Origin: Cymbomonas tetramitiformis
Taxonomy: Eukaryota > Chlorophyta > Pyramimonadophyceae > Pyramimonadales > Pyramimonadaceae
Length of the DNA: 25,905 nt
Assembly: GCA_001247695.2 (NCBI GenBank)
Contig: LGRX02027707.1
Span: 1-25,905 of the forward strand
Reading direction: 5' to 3'
Shown here: in pieces, positions 9,901-17,352 of the stretch
Layout: every line of letters begins with the position of its first letter
Position numbering within the stretch: position 1 is the first letter of the stretch
Made by a program: the position numbers and the translations under genes
The notes under the pieces: generated by a model
Database searches by the model: none
What the model saw: only the letters and a program-made list of their open reading frames with translations
Told to the model about the DNA's origin: nothing

Positions 9901-10413
9901 CTCCCAAATTACATACTCACTAGGGGGCAATGCAGACACGACGGGAAGGACAACCCAGGCAGAAATGATGGGCCCGACACAATACCGAGTTTTGTAGACA
10001 TAGTCATGATAGAGGGTCTGGAAGACCTGGAGGACGGATGGGAATGCACACAACAGGAAGCACCAGCAAGGGTAAGGAACCTACACCTCATTGAAGTGGC
10101 CCACACCGATGACGAAAAATGGGGACCCAAACTCCTGGAAAAATACAAGAAATACGGACCGCTACTACAATTGCTACGCAGGCACGGATTCCGTGCCAAA
10201 CTTCATGTGTTTGCAGTGGGCAGGACAGGCACGGTGTACAAACACAACCAAGACATACTCGAGCAACTTGGACTCAACAGAAAAGAGGCCACACAGGCAC
10301 TACAGAGAATACACGACCTGACAGTAAACTATGCACACAGCACCTACCAGCTATACAGAAAACTCAGACAAGAAAAACAAGAGGAGGAGAAAGACAAGAA
10401 CCACCCAGTATAA
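3943..10413 (+). CDS. chimeric 2156-codon ORF: PHD-like finger fused in frame to LINE RT-RNase H
   Basis: Codons 1-79 are the arm gene's first exon (finger 1 and the start of finger 2); codon 80 onward is LINE copy 2, and the frame stays open to TAA at 10411-10413. RT begins at KKGDVTLQQNYRPIALL (about 81-97). The catalytic Asp of block A is D163 in YVDFENAYGSVDH, the template-grip block is LLQGDSMSPLLF, and the active site is AFVDD with D278/D279. About 1000 residues of uncharacterised linker follow. RNase H has D1435 (YTDGS), E1482, D1506 (CTDSAN), H1558 and D1568 (KADEAAK), a complete set. A Cys/His cluster (C1909, C1914, H1931, C1936) and an IEVAHTDDEKW...KYGPLL...VFAVGRTGTV module (about 2018-2110) close the protein. 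No apurinic-type endonuclease is present. Whether the fusion is expressed is unknown. Confidence 0.75.
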   Translation: MGANRGAKAVVKALAKKKEENVVKCVVRDCAVPKTIVPQIQCETSQGYFHFACSSAEEVGVKCKQCGPRPGKCVYCKKSHHKKGDVTLQQNYRPIALLEGVFKLYTAQIANMLSTFCETQGILAQAQEGSREKRNTLRQLTRVTNAIEDANVSGRELHGLYVDFENAYGSVDHDKLLQTMQYLGIPDELTQVVRDVLGTQSHDTMSMNTRVGGETSHKTVQVQRGLLQGDSMSPLLFIIYQEPLLRWLEVGEHGYQHKYAAEQERLGPLRTTAGAFVDDLLILCPTICHMRAQLHKLQAFSQWSELKINLTKSAITGIKNGVSIPEQLHTDLKMLGLDGKLSHFKVLKPDETYKYLGVLLAFTGRWDKEKEAAKEEMNHRIQALLRSPLTPDQKEYSLHSAILGKFRYGLHLGLYTAGEIDDFNKIIGGATKNIQGLPRNGTPNIFTTQEKEKFGLGMVPLQAVYAQSIWSGLLEAMHSEEDKGTVRGPAWRQINLKSRLRMSHVSRSTRGLVEYHSTTRRNCTDLDKLWGGHQTKHNTLRKLNALLRYNITPQGTEGMLRQLQTPIPKIMEQLEGATRRKSDKEMEGTTRKTKAGKIIDGDIPTPPDWQAMCTDQTARLTVPKDTPTAINFTTCLKLFAHFPDLALLTTRDGQHAISQVNVREQCTDATLNTDRSAIAKGLAHLYPYLCEAQPRDIAKPGDFYDSLTNRRLKQQYRSMPREGPLDSHAIRTNLPRLDSEQLRAKMTEWEARLVPREEIHRQLSLHPLTRINETENTGPVPGEEEEEPQPLHTRSQTKWIDEIDPMAEKLETGFEKGRTIDKPKEIVAKRTLLVDPTDPHSLVTQYRTQWRHSEGDDSYSWSTRETITDYLKLAKRRGQSATTFLTLNRRLRARGSQVTHPTGLREILAGRPHLGQAWPTLHAENLTLDPTETNPEQDIVDNRGHHCQIRLEGELAHSYHRNGKYIGTLTKEKLLRLHERYTQAVGTTHHQTPHQRTLRTEMWEDHKIQVSTFEEEIGHLLIRYSSKEEKEERKKNLQNHWTFPAQMQRALQQAFGITTELFASPLNVHHNTTTYYAKYDRDKVFGARGSAWTANWMKLGAYQFNPEYTPQDLKKALDFAIAATTTQEPVFGVGVYPTYEKTPYRKLYNAHAGHLIHELLEIPQGKFTFLPPDHWMGATHQQAKQCNWNLRVLIVANKEGWQAHCGDPDTAADCIRRALTTCPQSKVRTTSAVKQPMREANLHDANEPNQEVRTPSVDCVVDTRPWQRYELPEIKTKDMTNAMGRMCSTGPHLRNDLCPQCCNVQAEVETWWEDSHLHVEEGPAKWELLPGSRGGKWNIHPPTVQQVVEANTLHTRLTRQNDAQTIWDKVARSKVVRYPTDFWPEHEPGAQGRRWELTRDQTEDPRNQAPRNTPTQLTYPSPLRAHKAASYLYTDGSKREIETEEGGKEWASGAAVWDPRTGEGEAHMIRWEGEDQEVNRAELLAIQKAVTLPPPPSGNGLTICTDSANSIRQLESMRTKPHNMEHHQQRDLLYAILVNIEALVAAGHTVSLLKVKAHTGIVGNEKADEAAKQACTTGTLTEAWDNNETIKVKPMIPDEDSNSRELKGKLAVQKYVTTLLRERQAQENSRLSAKMTDLQGEPSTWTHQPKTERNFRWEAHHDQAQQTEEEQTTIRDPVPNQQQQANQTRDEEDRQIKAMMEQTEEEEMLLMREVQEHQEYQETEGKGDPTRGDEPEPAGTPPPPSEGGEIFEELNELAERLEATQEVQNDDEIFDMLNELIEQREKPQGEPTKERQAHHDRVTEESRVHTVMEDPMPRTRWKQRKHDMAHSRTEKRNAPSVQEGRTTDSWLNETMKHLKGDTPLHKVANGFWKRATFAVRKTILKCRLRILPAQDYETAKNSAGGSGRCTLEGCGHKGVDYAKGFLMRVGHALGGCNNPQMRGMFTDRADAHADELKHILDHHRKGGCKVLAYTGKKRDPGIKPRVLPNYILTRGQCRHDGKDNPGRNDGPDTIPSFVDIVMIEGLEDLEDGWECTQQEAPARVRNLHLIEVAHTDDEKWGPKLLEKYKKYGPLLQLLRRHGFRAKLHVFAVGRTGTVYKHNQDILEQLGLNRKEATQALQRIHDLTVNYAHSTYQLYRKLRQEKQEEEKDKNHPV
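4170..4179 (+). repeat. target-site duplication, left copy (LINE copy 2)
   Basis: caagaaaagc here is repeated exactly at 10518-10527 and occurs once at the empty site in the right arm (reverse strand near 25328-25337). Confidence 0.92.
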
Positions 10414-10517
10414 ATTGTCCCAACATGGCCGCCACTCGTGGCGGTCCGGCCCAGAGTAGGGCCGGGGAAATCAATTTACTCATACGCCCGACGGGCGTGG
10501 TTTTTTCTTTTTCTTTT
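4180..10517 (+). mobile_element. LINE copy 2: long non-LTR retrotransposon inserted in the left-arm gene
   Basis: The right arm shows the empty site: its sequence runs from caagaaaagc directly into gcgaccattatgac, whereas here 6.3 kb intervenes and caagaaaagc is duplicated. The insert starts at the very N-terminal edge of the RT domain, so it is 5'-truncated and lacks the upstream endonuclease/ORF1 region, as is usual for target-primed reverse transcription. It ends in a 3'-UTR with three hairpins and a T-rich tail (about 10499-10517). The sense strand is rich in A and C and poor in T, unlike the flanking arm DNA. Confidence 0.95.
10429..10498 (+). other. three conserved 3'-UTR hairpins of LINE copy 2
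   Basis: CCGCCAC/GTGGCGG (10429-10444), CCGGCCC/GGGCCGG (10446-10465) and ACGCCC/GGGCGT (10484-10498) match those of copy 1. In stem 1 the only change between copies lies in the loop (TT versus TC), so the stems themselves are intact in both. Confidence 0.75.
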
Positions 10518-10527
10518 CAAGAAAAGC
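10518..10527 (+). repeat. target-site duplication, right copy (LINE copy 2)
   Basis: Exact second copy of caagaaaagc, directly after the T-rich LINE tail and directly before the resumed zinc-finger exon (gcgaccattatgac). Confidence 0.92.
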
Positions 10528-10825
10528 GCGACCATTATGACTTGTAGTGTTTGTGGAGGTGGTTTCCATCCTTCATGTCAGCGAAAATTCGGGACTGCCG
10601 ATTGTGGTTTGCTCACAAATCAAAAGAACTGTGGGCACAAGGAGTGCGAGCAGCAATCAGAGTGTACTGCTAGTGAAGTGGCGGAAGATGCCACCGAGGC
10701 CACCGTTAAAACGCTGGCCTCAATTGACGCTCCCCGCGCGTTGCGGGGCTTGGCCAAGGAAGCGCAGAGTTCTCGAAGAAAGTCCTTGGACTGGCCTACT
10801 AGCGCGCTGAAGACCGGCGACGCTG

Positions 10826-10941
10826 GTGAGCACATTTTTCAAAGTGGTCCAATAATTGACCTTGTAATGAGTTTTTAGTTCTATTTATGTTTCTCGTCCT
10901 ACTTGTGTAAACGTGCTTGGTTTTGGTGTTGTATGAATTAG
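10826..10941 (+). other. intron of the left-arm zinc-finger gene
   Basis: Donor gctg|gtgagc and acceptor gaattag|gtggg. The exon before ends one base into a codon and the exon after starts at the second base, so the phases agree (phase 1, joined codon GGT). The mirror intron in the right arm is 25028-24913. Without splicing, both frames stop inside or near this stretch. Confidence 0.8.
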
Positions 10942-11299
10942 GTGGGCTCGCTCCGCCCTCACCCCCACCGCCAGCACCGGAAGAGTGCTACTTCATATGC
11001 GAGAAGGATGATGGACGTGGAGTCCACAGGTGCTCGCACTGCAATGCGAGCTACCACAACGTGTGCCTTGTAGCCAAAGGCATTGAAGAGGTGAGAAACT
11101 GTGGTAGGCCGGAGTGCATGGCGAAGCGCACGGTCTACCCAACCTCCCAAGCGGAGAAAGACGCTCTGAACCTCGCAAAACAAAGTGCCCTGCTGCTGGA
11201 AGGCGCGCTCGAGGAGAGTTTGCCGTTGCTTGCGGTGCCGTCGGCGTCGGATCCCCCGCCCCTTGTTGAAGCGGCCACACCCGAGGGCGTTCGGGGGGG

Positions 11300-11890
11300 T
11301 GTAGAGGGGCCGTCGGGAGGGGCGGAGCAACCCGCGCATGCTCCCGCCCCCACCAGCACGGAGGTGCCCGCACCCGACACGGCAGGGCTGGTAGTGAACG
11401 CGCCGTCGGGAGGGACGGCTCAACCCGCGGATGCTCCCGCCCCCACGAGCACGGAGGTGCCCGCACCCAAGACCGCGGGGGTGGTACCGGACGCGCCGTC
11501 GGGATCGGCGGAGGAACCCGCGGACACTCCGGCACCTGCCTTGTCCATGCTCTCGGAGTTCTCGGCATCGGCTCCCCCACCCCTTGAAGCGGCCACACTC
11601 AAGGTCGTTGAGGGGGGTGGAGAGGAGCCGTCGGGAGGGACGGCTCAACCCGCGGATGCTCCCGCCCCCACGAGCACGGAGGTGCCCGCACCCAAGACCG
11701 CGGGGGTGGTACCGGACGCGCCGTCGGGATCGGCGGAGGAACCCGCGGGGGGTGTAGAGGAGCCGTCGGGAGCGGCGGCTCAACCCGCGGATGCTCCCGC
11801 CCCCACGAGCACGGAGGTGCCCGCACCCGAGACCGCGGGGGTGGTACCGGACGCGCCGTTGGGATCGGCGGAGCAACCCACGAACACTCC
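11300..11890 (+). repeat. Pro/Ala-rich coding tandem repeats in the arm gene
   Basis: About five imperfect copies of a GC-rich unit of roughly 40 codons encoding segments such as DAPAPTSTEVPAPKTAG and VVPDAPSGSAEEPA. Units are near-identical at the DNA level, so slippage and conversion are expected. The same array lies inverted at about 23960-24550. All three frames and the antisense are open here because of the base composition, which creates many spurious ORFs. Confidence 0.8.
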
Positions 11891-12639
11891 CGCACAGGCA
11901 TTGCCCGTAGGTGGCCATCAGCGGAAGCCTCGGTGGGAGGACCTGGATCTGCCGCAACGTCTTCACTCGTACAACAAGTACATTAACTTTAGGCCGCGGT
12001 ATGTGTATGGCGACGGCGTTGGTGGGAAGGAGGGATACACCGAGAAAACCTAGCCGTGGGGGCGCGGGTTCCGAGGGGGATACGGTCACGGAGGATGCAC
12101 CGCCTGAGACAATTGCGTCTAAAGGGGCCTCAGGAAGGAAGCGCATGAGGTTGGATTTGGCTGACGGCCACACCTTGCAGAAGCGGGTTGCCGCGCGTGC
12201 GCACCTGGCCGTTCCACACCGAAGGGGGAGCCAAGCACCGAGCGACGTGTCGGGTAGGGCACTTGATGCGGGCACGGGGAAAGGCACGGGGAAAGCTGGA
12301 GGTGGTCGTTCTCGAGACCGGAGGTCAAGTGTCGGCAGTGGGGTGCTGTCACTATCACAGGCGGCGCAGGTGGATGTAGAGGAAGGAAGAAGTGGACCTG
12401 TGCAGGTGGGCGTGACGAGTGAACAGTTGGAGGAGCTGTTGAGGAAGCAGGGAGAGGAGTTTGGTCGGAGTTTGGAAGCGTTGGAGCAGAGACAGCAGAG
12501 CGCACTGGACCGGCGCTTAGAGCTGGAGCGCGCTAGTTTGGAGACGCTCGTGCCGCAAGTGCCGGCCTCCGAGGAACCGCGACCGGCACCTGTGGCGTCG
12601 GCGACGCCCACGGCGGAGCAAGGGACGGAGGGTGAGATC

Positions 12640-13350
12640 TTAGGTCTGGAAGCAGTTCGTCAGGGCGTCCCGCAGGCCCAGCAGCAGGAGGAACTCCTCC
12701 TGGCCCAGCAACTGCAGCAACTCCCACAGTCACAGTCTCAGGTTCATCAGGTGCTGCAGCCCCAGCAGTTTCAGCAGGTGCTGCCGCCTCAGCAGCTTCA
12801 ACAGCCGCAGCAGCCCTTGCAGCTGCAGCAACTCCCGCAGCCCCCGTCTCAGCTTCAACAGGTGCTGCCGCCTCAGCAGCTTCAACAGCCGCAGCAGCCC
12901 CTGCAGCTGCAGCAACTCCCGCAGCCCCTGTCTCACCTTCAACAGGTGCTGCCGCCCCAGCAGCTTCAACAGCCGCAGCAGCCCCTGCAGCTGCAGCAAC
13001 TCCCGCAGCCCCAGTCTCAGCTTCAACAGGTGCAGCTACCCCAGCAGCTTCAACCGATGCAGCATTTCCAGCAGCTTCAACCGGTGCTGCAGCCCCAGCA
13101 GCTTCAACCGGTGCAGCAGCCTCAGCAGCTTCAACAGCTGCAACAACTCCAGCAATCAGCAATCCAACTCCAGCAGCAGCTCTCGCAGCTTCAGCAATCC
13201 TACCAGCTGCAACCACAATTGATCGCGCAACCCCAGCTATTCGCGCAACCACCGCAACTCTTCGCGCAACCCCAGCTGCTCGCGCAACCGCAGTTGCTCG
13301 CCCAACCACAGCAGCTCGCCCAACCAGCACAGCAGCTTTTCACCCTGACC
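12640..13350 (+). repeat. Gln-rich coding tandem repeats at the C-terminus of the arm gene
   Basis: An 84-bp (28-residue) unit built from LPQPxSQLQQVLPPQQ and LQQPQQPLQLQQ repeats nearly perfectly about three times. A decayed Gln/Leu tract and an AQPQLLAQPQ-type run follow. Gln-rich tracts occur in transcriptional activation and self-associating domains. The inverted copy is at about 21810-22520. Before the repeats, about 12410-12540 encodes a charged, probably coiled-coil segment. Confidence 0.8.
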
Positions 13351-13428
13351 GCGGATCAATTGCAGGACCTTGCTCGTGGGGCTTCACGCTCACGTGTTTC
13401 CTTGGAAGAGCTGTTCGACAGGCGCTAG

Positions 13429-14429
13429 CTTAGAAATCGTTTGCCTAACTAAAAGTGCTATTGAGCTGTCCCGAGAGCCGCATCTTGGTGCTTCGTGCTA
13501 CAGTAAGCTGCAATTTTTGCATAACTCTAATAATCTGACACTACGGTAATCATGTCACTTGCAAGTATTCATACATTAGATTGTGTATGAACATTGGAAT
13601 TTAAGCATGGAAATGCACTTGCATATTGAATTGCTCTTTATTTTCAAAACATCGGCCGTGTGCATGACACGGCAACCATCCTGATATTTGCAGTGAACAA
13701 ATTGGTCCCGCGCGGCTCCTGCAAAACCCAAAATATCAAAATATTGCATTATTTTGTTTCTACGAACCTTCTCCGATGTTCTCCAAAAATATTAAATCAT
13801 ATAATATAATTTCCCGCTTGTTATTGGCCTTGTAGCGACACATTCATATGCCGCGCATGCATGCCAAGTGCAAAATTCGATTTCCTGCTGTTTGCAGTGA
13901 CCAAAATGGCCCCGCACTACTACTCCAAAACCCTAAACGTCAAAATTTCATATTTTTGAGTTTGTCCAAACCTTCTCCAAACTTCTCCAAAAATATCAAA
14001 CCGTGTAATATCATCATTTCCCGAAATTGTGCACTTTATAGCGGACCCCGCATACGCCGAATCCCCTCTCACAACTAATATTTCACCCACACCACCCCGC
14101 CAGCAACCCTAAAACCCTAAAATATTAGACATGAAACTTTTTACTGCCTTCTACTATCATGTTGCACCTTCCCAAACCTTGTAATGGCCTTTTATAAACT
14201 TATTAATGTGTCGCGCAAGCATTCCATGTGCACAACTTGATTCCCTGGTATTTGCAGTAAACGAAATGGCCCCGCACGGCTACTCCAAAACCCGAAATGT
14301 CAGAATTTTACATTTTTGAGTTTGTCCAAACCTTCTCCAAACTTCTCCAACCTTCTAACACTTCTAAATGTCATTTTTTCGAAAATTCGTCAAATTATGC
14401 ATAAACGTACCACCCACGCGTGCCACATG
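13429..14429. repeat. inner non-coding end of left arm with three diverged repeat units
   Basis: No gene. Three related blocks each contain a tttgcagt...atggccccgca-like segment (near 13687, 13891 and 14251) followed by ctccaaaaccc and a ccttctccaaacttctcc stretch, so one unit was amplified and diverged. ccctaaaaccctaaa near 14107 resembles plant-type telomere repeat but is only two units. The last ~40 bp (14390-14429) are read on the - strand as the C-terminus of the core gene. The mirror image is 20734-21734. Confidence 0.7.
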
Positions 14430-16291
14430 CCACTGTCACCTGCCTTTTTTTTTTTTGCTGCAGGCGGGCTACCGGTAGCTTTTCGTTTTTTCGAGGCCTT
14501 TGCCGGAGATTCGGTTGCTGCCGCATTCTTTGCCGGAGAATCGGCTGTTACTACGGCTACAACCGCTTTGGCCGCTTTGGCGCCCTTAGGGTGGGCTCCC
14601 GCACTCCCATCAGATTGTGCTTCCTCCGCCTCAACGACTTCCCCAAGCGGTTCACCGTCATCATCTTGTTCCGGCGCTTCGTGCAGCGATCTGTTTGTCA
14701 AGTTCGAGGTCCCATCAGAGTCTTCAGCCTCCTCCGAAGGCTTTGCCGAATCATCCTGCGCGTCGGAAGTCCCCCGCGGAGCCGGATCCAGTTTCAGGTT
14801 GTCCGCCTTCTTTTTTGTCATCTTTTTGTAGTGCTTTGTGCTGTTCGCGTGTCGGAGGTTTGAAGCCAGGACCCTGGTGCGTACACGAGGGTGGTCAGTA
14901 CAGTCCGTGCGTACGGTCAGCGTATGGACATACTTGTAAGATATGCAAACAAAAGTAATATGCAAACGGGTTATTTACTTACCAGCAAACAGCTTTCGAT
15001 TCGCAGAGGGACGAGGGAAGATGCTCCAGCGCGTCCCTCGTGACTTTGTTTTCCACGCACTCCAAGACCGCGTCTATGCCCTCCTCGTGCAGAGCCATAA
15101 GCCTCTCCACGGGGTGCATATCCTTGGCCTCGCCCTCCACGACGAATGAAAGGTACAACTCCGCATACTCGTCCGGGACACGTAGCCCCGGAACGTTGAC
15201 TGACTTGACTCCCCCCTGCTTCCCCATCGTTGCCACCACCCCTTGTGCCAACACGTATGACTTCATCCCTTTATCCGACACCTTGTTGGTGTGGATTGTG
15301 TCCCCAATCGGAAGGCAATCCGATTGGGGAGACGCGAAGATGTCGACCACGCTGCCGGTAATCAGTGGTCCGCTGCTGGCGGGGACAGCCTTCGGAACGA
15401 CCTGCAAAATACCGACACATACATCCCCCTCCCCCACCCAACCTGTCAGCTTGTCCATACGCAGTCCGTACGGGTGCCACAGGCAGTACCCTAAAGAAGG
15501 ACCCAGCAGTGGACATTTTGCAACACTTTGTTGCGTGTGTAAGACACACTTACCTTCGGCTTTTCCTCCGCTTTTACCACCACCTTTTTCTCCTGTAGGA
15601 AATTGTCCGGGACGGCGGCTCCCTGGATGTCGTAGAAGGCGTCGTGCACGGGGCCTTCAGTGGGGACTTGACCGTTCTTGCATGCCTTGGCGAAGGCGAT
15701 CACCGCCTCCGTTTCCTCCGCGGTTGGCCACTCGGACCGGTGGTTGAGGCGGAATTTCTCAGCGGGCCCGTTGTACCTCACAAAGTAGCCGCCCGGGAAC
15801 TCGGCATTCTGCTTGTACTTCCATCTCCCCGGACCTTCCCCCTTGTTCTTCAGGTACGACAGTCGATTGGTTATGTACGCCCGAATTAACCTGGCGGGGA
15901 TGGTGGGATGCCGGGACTCGACGTGCTTAGCGACTTTTGAACACTGTGCATGTCCAACGGTCTGCGCAGTGCCGTACGCGAGGGTCCCGTTCTCCTGCCA
16001 CTCCGTAATCACTGCACGGCAATCGAACTTCATGTTGTTTAGTTCCTCCACCCCGGGATCCGGGTGCTGGCTGGGGGTAGGGGCGCGGTGGGCTGTGGGT
16101 GGGGACGATGATCGTGGGGGCGCGTTCTGCTGCTGGTATGCAGCCAGCTGCGCCTGCATTTCCGCCATTTGACGCAGCATGTCTTGCATCTGCGCGTTCC
16201 CGCCGGCCGTTTCCGCAAGGGTTCCTTGCCGTTGCCTAGTCTGCCGTTTTGGCGGGCTAAGAGGCTTCATCTGGTGGCGAGGGGGTGCCAT
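14390..16291 (-). CDS. spliced core gene, 546 residues, possible accessory (TnpA-like) nuclear protein
   Basis: Exon 1 is 16291-15554, exon 2 15401-14983, exon 3 14873-14390; both introns are GT...AG and the phases (0 and 2) match, giving exactly 547 codons with stop. I chose ATG 16291 (MAPPRHQMKPL) as start; an in-frame ATG at 16516 would add 75 residues. Order: basic N-terminus, a short Met/Gln coiled-coil (MQDMLRQMAEMQAQLAAY), a Pro/Ser linker, an unrecognised globular domain (from about NMKFDCRAVITEW to AFAKACKNG), a second domain in exon 2, and an acidic Ser/Ala tail. The tail ends in a bipartite nuclear signal (KKRKATGSPPAAKKKK). The final residues, MWHAWVVRLCII, come from the inverted-repeat arm. 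It is divergent from the transposase gene. A DNA-binding accessory role is inferred from position and NLS, not from homology. Confidence 0.72.
14874..14982 (-). other. intron 2 of the core minus-strand gene
   Basis: Donor ctg|gtaagt and acceptor gcaccag|ggtc on the minus strand, phase 2 on both sides. It contains accgtacgcacggac, one of the CGTACG-centred motifs scattered through the core's non-coding DNA. Confidence 0.75.
15402..15553 (-). other. intron 1 of the core minus-strand gene
   Basis: Donor aag|gtaagt and acceptor ttttgcag|gtc, phase 0 on both sides. An alternative acceptor at ctttag (near 15491) would bring in a stop within 15 codons, so it is less likely. The intron also holds a cgtacggact motif. 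Confidence 0.75.
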
Positions 16292-16662
16292 GATCCTTCT
16301 ACGTATCGATTTGCGTGCGTTAGATAGTTTCGTTAAACTCTGTTGACTGCTGTACGGTTCTCTGATTATGTGGTCCGCCAGTCTTCGAAACGTTAGAGTT
16401 TCCTTCCGTACGGTTGGTGGCGGCGTCCTTGGGGCGACCACTGTATGGAACATGTACGGATTGCGCGTGACACACGGTTTCCATGGGAATTGACGACCGT
16501 TGCACTGTGTCCACACCTCGCTGTCATGGGACTGTCATGGGCTGCGATTTCAAATTTGCAGGTCTCAATTTCTTTTTTTACTTTTCTAGTTCGTTTCAGA
16601 GTGCTCTCGGTAGGGCATGCGGTTTTATGAATATAACTGCTGCCGTGCGGCGAGTCCCCATC

Positions 16663-16773
16663 ATCGTGGGTGCTTGGCCGAGTGGTCAAATGTTGGTAAG
16701 CCGAACGCGTTTCACATGAGGGTGAGGGGTTCGAATCCCCTTGGAGGCATGGGCATCCACGATTCCCCTTGTG
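16663..16773 (+). ncRNA. tRNA-like Pol III unit (tRNA relic or SINE head)
   Basis: A textbook A box, TGGCCGAGTGG (16675-16685), is followed 42 bp later by a textbook B box, GGTTCGAATCC (16728-16738), inside a good T-arm (AGGGG...CCCCT). The spacing and A-box type fit a class II tRNA (Leu or Ser type). The normal 7-bp acceptor stem does not form. Instead atcgtgggtgc (16663-16673) pairs with gcatccacgat (16763-16773 or nearby), an 11-bp outer stem with one G-U. I could not place a clean anticodon stem. A tRNA pseudogene or tRNA-derived SINE is likelier than a working tRNA. Confidence 0.4.
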
Positions 16774-17352
16774 TTCTAGCGATATGAGGCGATTGCCGCC
16801 AAGGACGCCGCTAATGCACACGGGGCGTCGTGGGTGCCCACCCACGCCTTCATGCCATTTTGAGTTTCAGTAACTCATGGAGACCGTCCGATTAAGACTG
16901 GGGGGTTCATCTGGTCCGTCAATTGCACTGTCCGCTGGGAAACAATCCCACTGAGTGCCTGTTCTGGGGTAAATCGCAAGCAACGAGAGGGCGTCCATCC
17001 CCCCCTTTCAATTTCAACCTTTCAACCCACACCTTTATGCCATTTTGCGTTTTGGGTACCTGCTAAATATAGAGCAGTTCCTTCTACAGAATTAATCGCG
17101 CGTTCTATTTCAGGATATCGCATGAAAAAGGCCTGTTTTGAAGGTGTATTTTTTGTTCCCTCCCGAAGTATTCGGGGGGTTTCACAAAAGAAGACTCCGC
17201 TGAATGATATAGAGTGCCTTTGTTTTTTTTGTTTTTTTCCCCAAAATTCGTGCATTTCTTTTCAAGGCGACATGCTCCGTGCGCAGGGCTGTCCTTCACG
17301 ATGACCGTGGGGTGGACACACGGTGTCCATGGGACGTGGTAGCATGCAAACC

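Larger units (their letters stand above)
3943..13428 (+). pseudogene. left-arm copy of the triple PHD-like zinc-finger / Gln-rich gene (broken)
   Basis: Exon 1 runs 3943-4179 then 10528-10825 once LINE copy 2 and one target duplicate are ignored. An intron follows (10826-10941, GT...AG, phase 1), and exon 2 runs 10942-13428. Finger 1 is C25-x4-C30...C42-x2-[S45]...H50-x2-C53...C63-x2-C66; the right arm has Cys at position 45, so a zinc ligand is lost here. Finger 2 starts at C73-x2-C76 and resumes after the LINE (CSVCGGGFHPSC). Finger 3 is in exon 2 (CYFICEK...CSHCNASYHNVC). Pro/Ala repeats, a predicted helical segment and a Gln-rich C-terminus ending SLEELFDRR follow. Relative to the right arm a net loss of about 428 bp at 12048 shifts the frame and creates a stop at 12051-12053. 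PHD fingers usually read histone tails; that role is not shown here. Confidence 0.8.
3716..14429 (+). repeat. left arm of a giant inverted repeat (interrupted by LINE copy 2)
   Basis: Read on the + strand, this matches the reverse complement of 20734-~25890. Single-base differences are rare in the stretches compared (for example near 13914 and 14052). The inner boundary is sharp: ccacatg ends at 14429, and its mirror starts at 20734, after which the two sides differ. Without LINE copy 2 the arm is about 4.4 kb. It also lacks about 695 bp present in the right arm (between 12047 and 12049). The outer boundary coincides with the tail of LINE copy 1 and is therefore uncertain. Confidence 0.92.

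Noticed and set aside
4180..10517. LTR retrotransposon or retrovirus-like element
   Set aside because: RNase H and RT are present, but there are no LTRs, no protease or integrase, and the RT blocks, 5' truncation and target duplication fit a non-LTR LINE.
10959..12611. 550-codon open frame antisense to the left-arm gene
   Set aside because: Arg/Ser/Gly-rich frame produced by the GC-rich Pro/Ala repeats read backwards; no domain, and the sense strand has zinc-finger and spliced structure.
12780..13140. CRISPR-like array in the regularly repeated 84-bp units
   Set aside because: Units are contiguous coding repeats in frame with no unique spacers, in a eukaryotic gene.
12533..13330. 265-codon Ala-rich antisense frame (and its mirror at 21833-22630)
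   Set aside because: Reverse reading of CAG/CTG-rich Gln repeats gives Ala/Val/Glu runs; a composition shadow.
14100..14125. Interstitial telomere repeat
   Set aside because: Only two imperfect CCCTAAA-like units (ccctaaaaccctaaa) in AT-rich DNA; too short to mean anything.
15271..15549. Alternative exon 2 frame of the core minus-strand gene, using the ctttag acceptor at 15491
   Set aside because: With the phase left by exon 1 it meets a stop within 15 codons; the ttttgcag acceptor at 15402 keeps the frame open.
16668..16748. Functional nuclear tRNA gene
   Set aside because: A and B boxes are good, but positions 1-7 do not pair with the expected 3' acceptor strand and no clean anticodon stem was found; kept only as tRNA-like.
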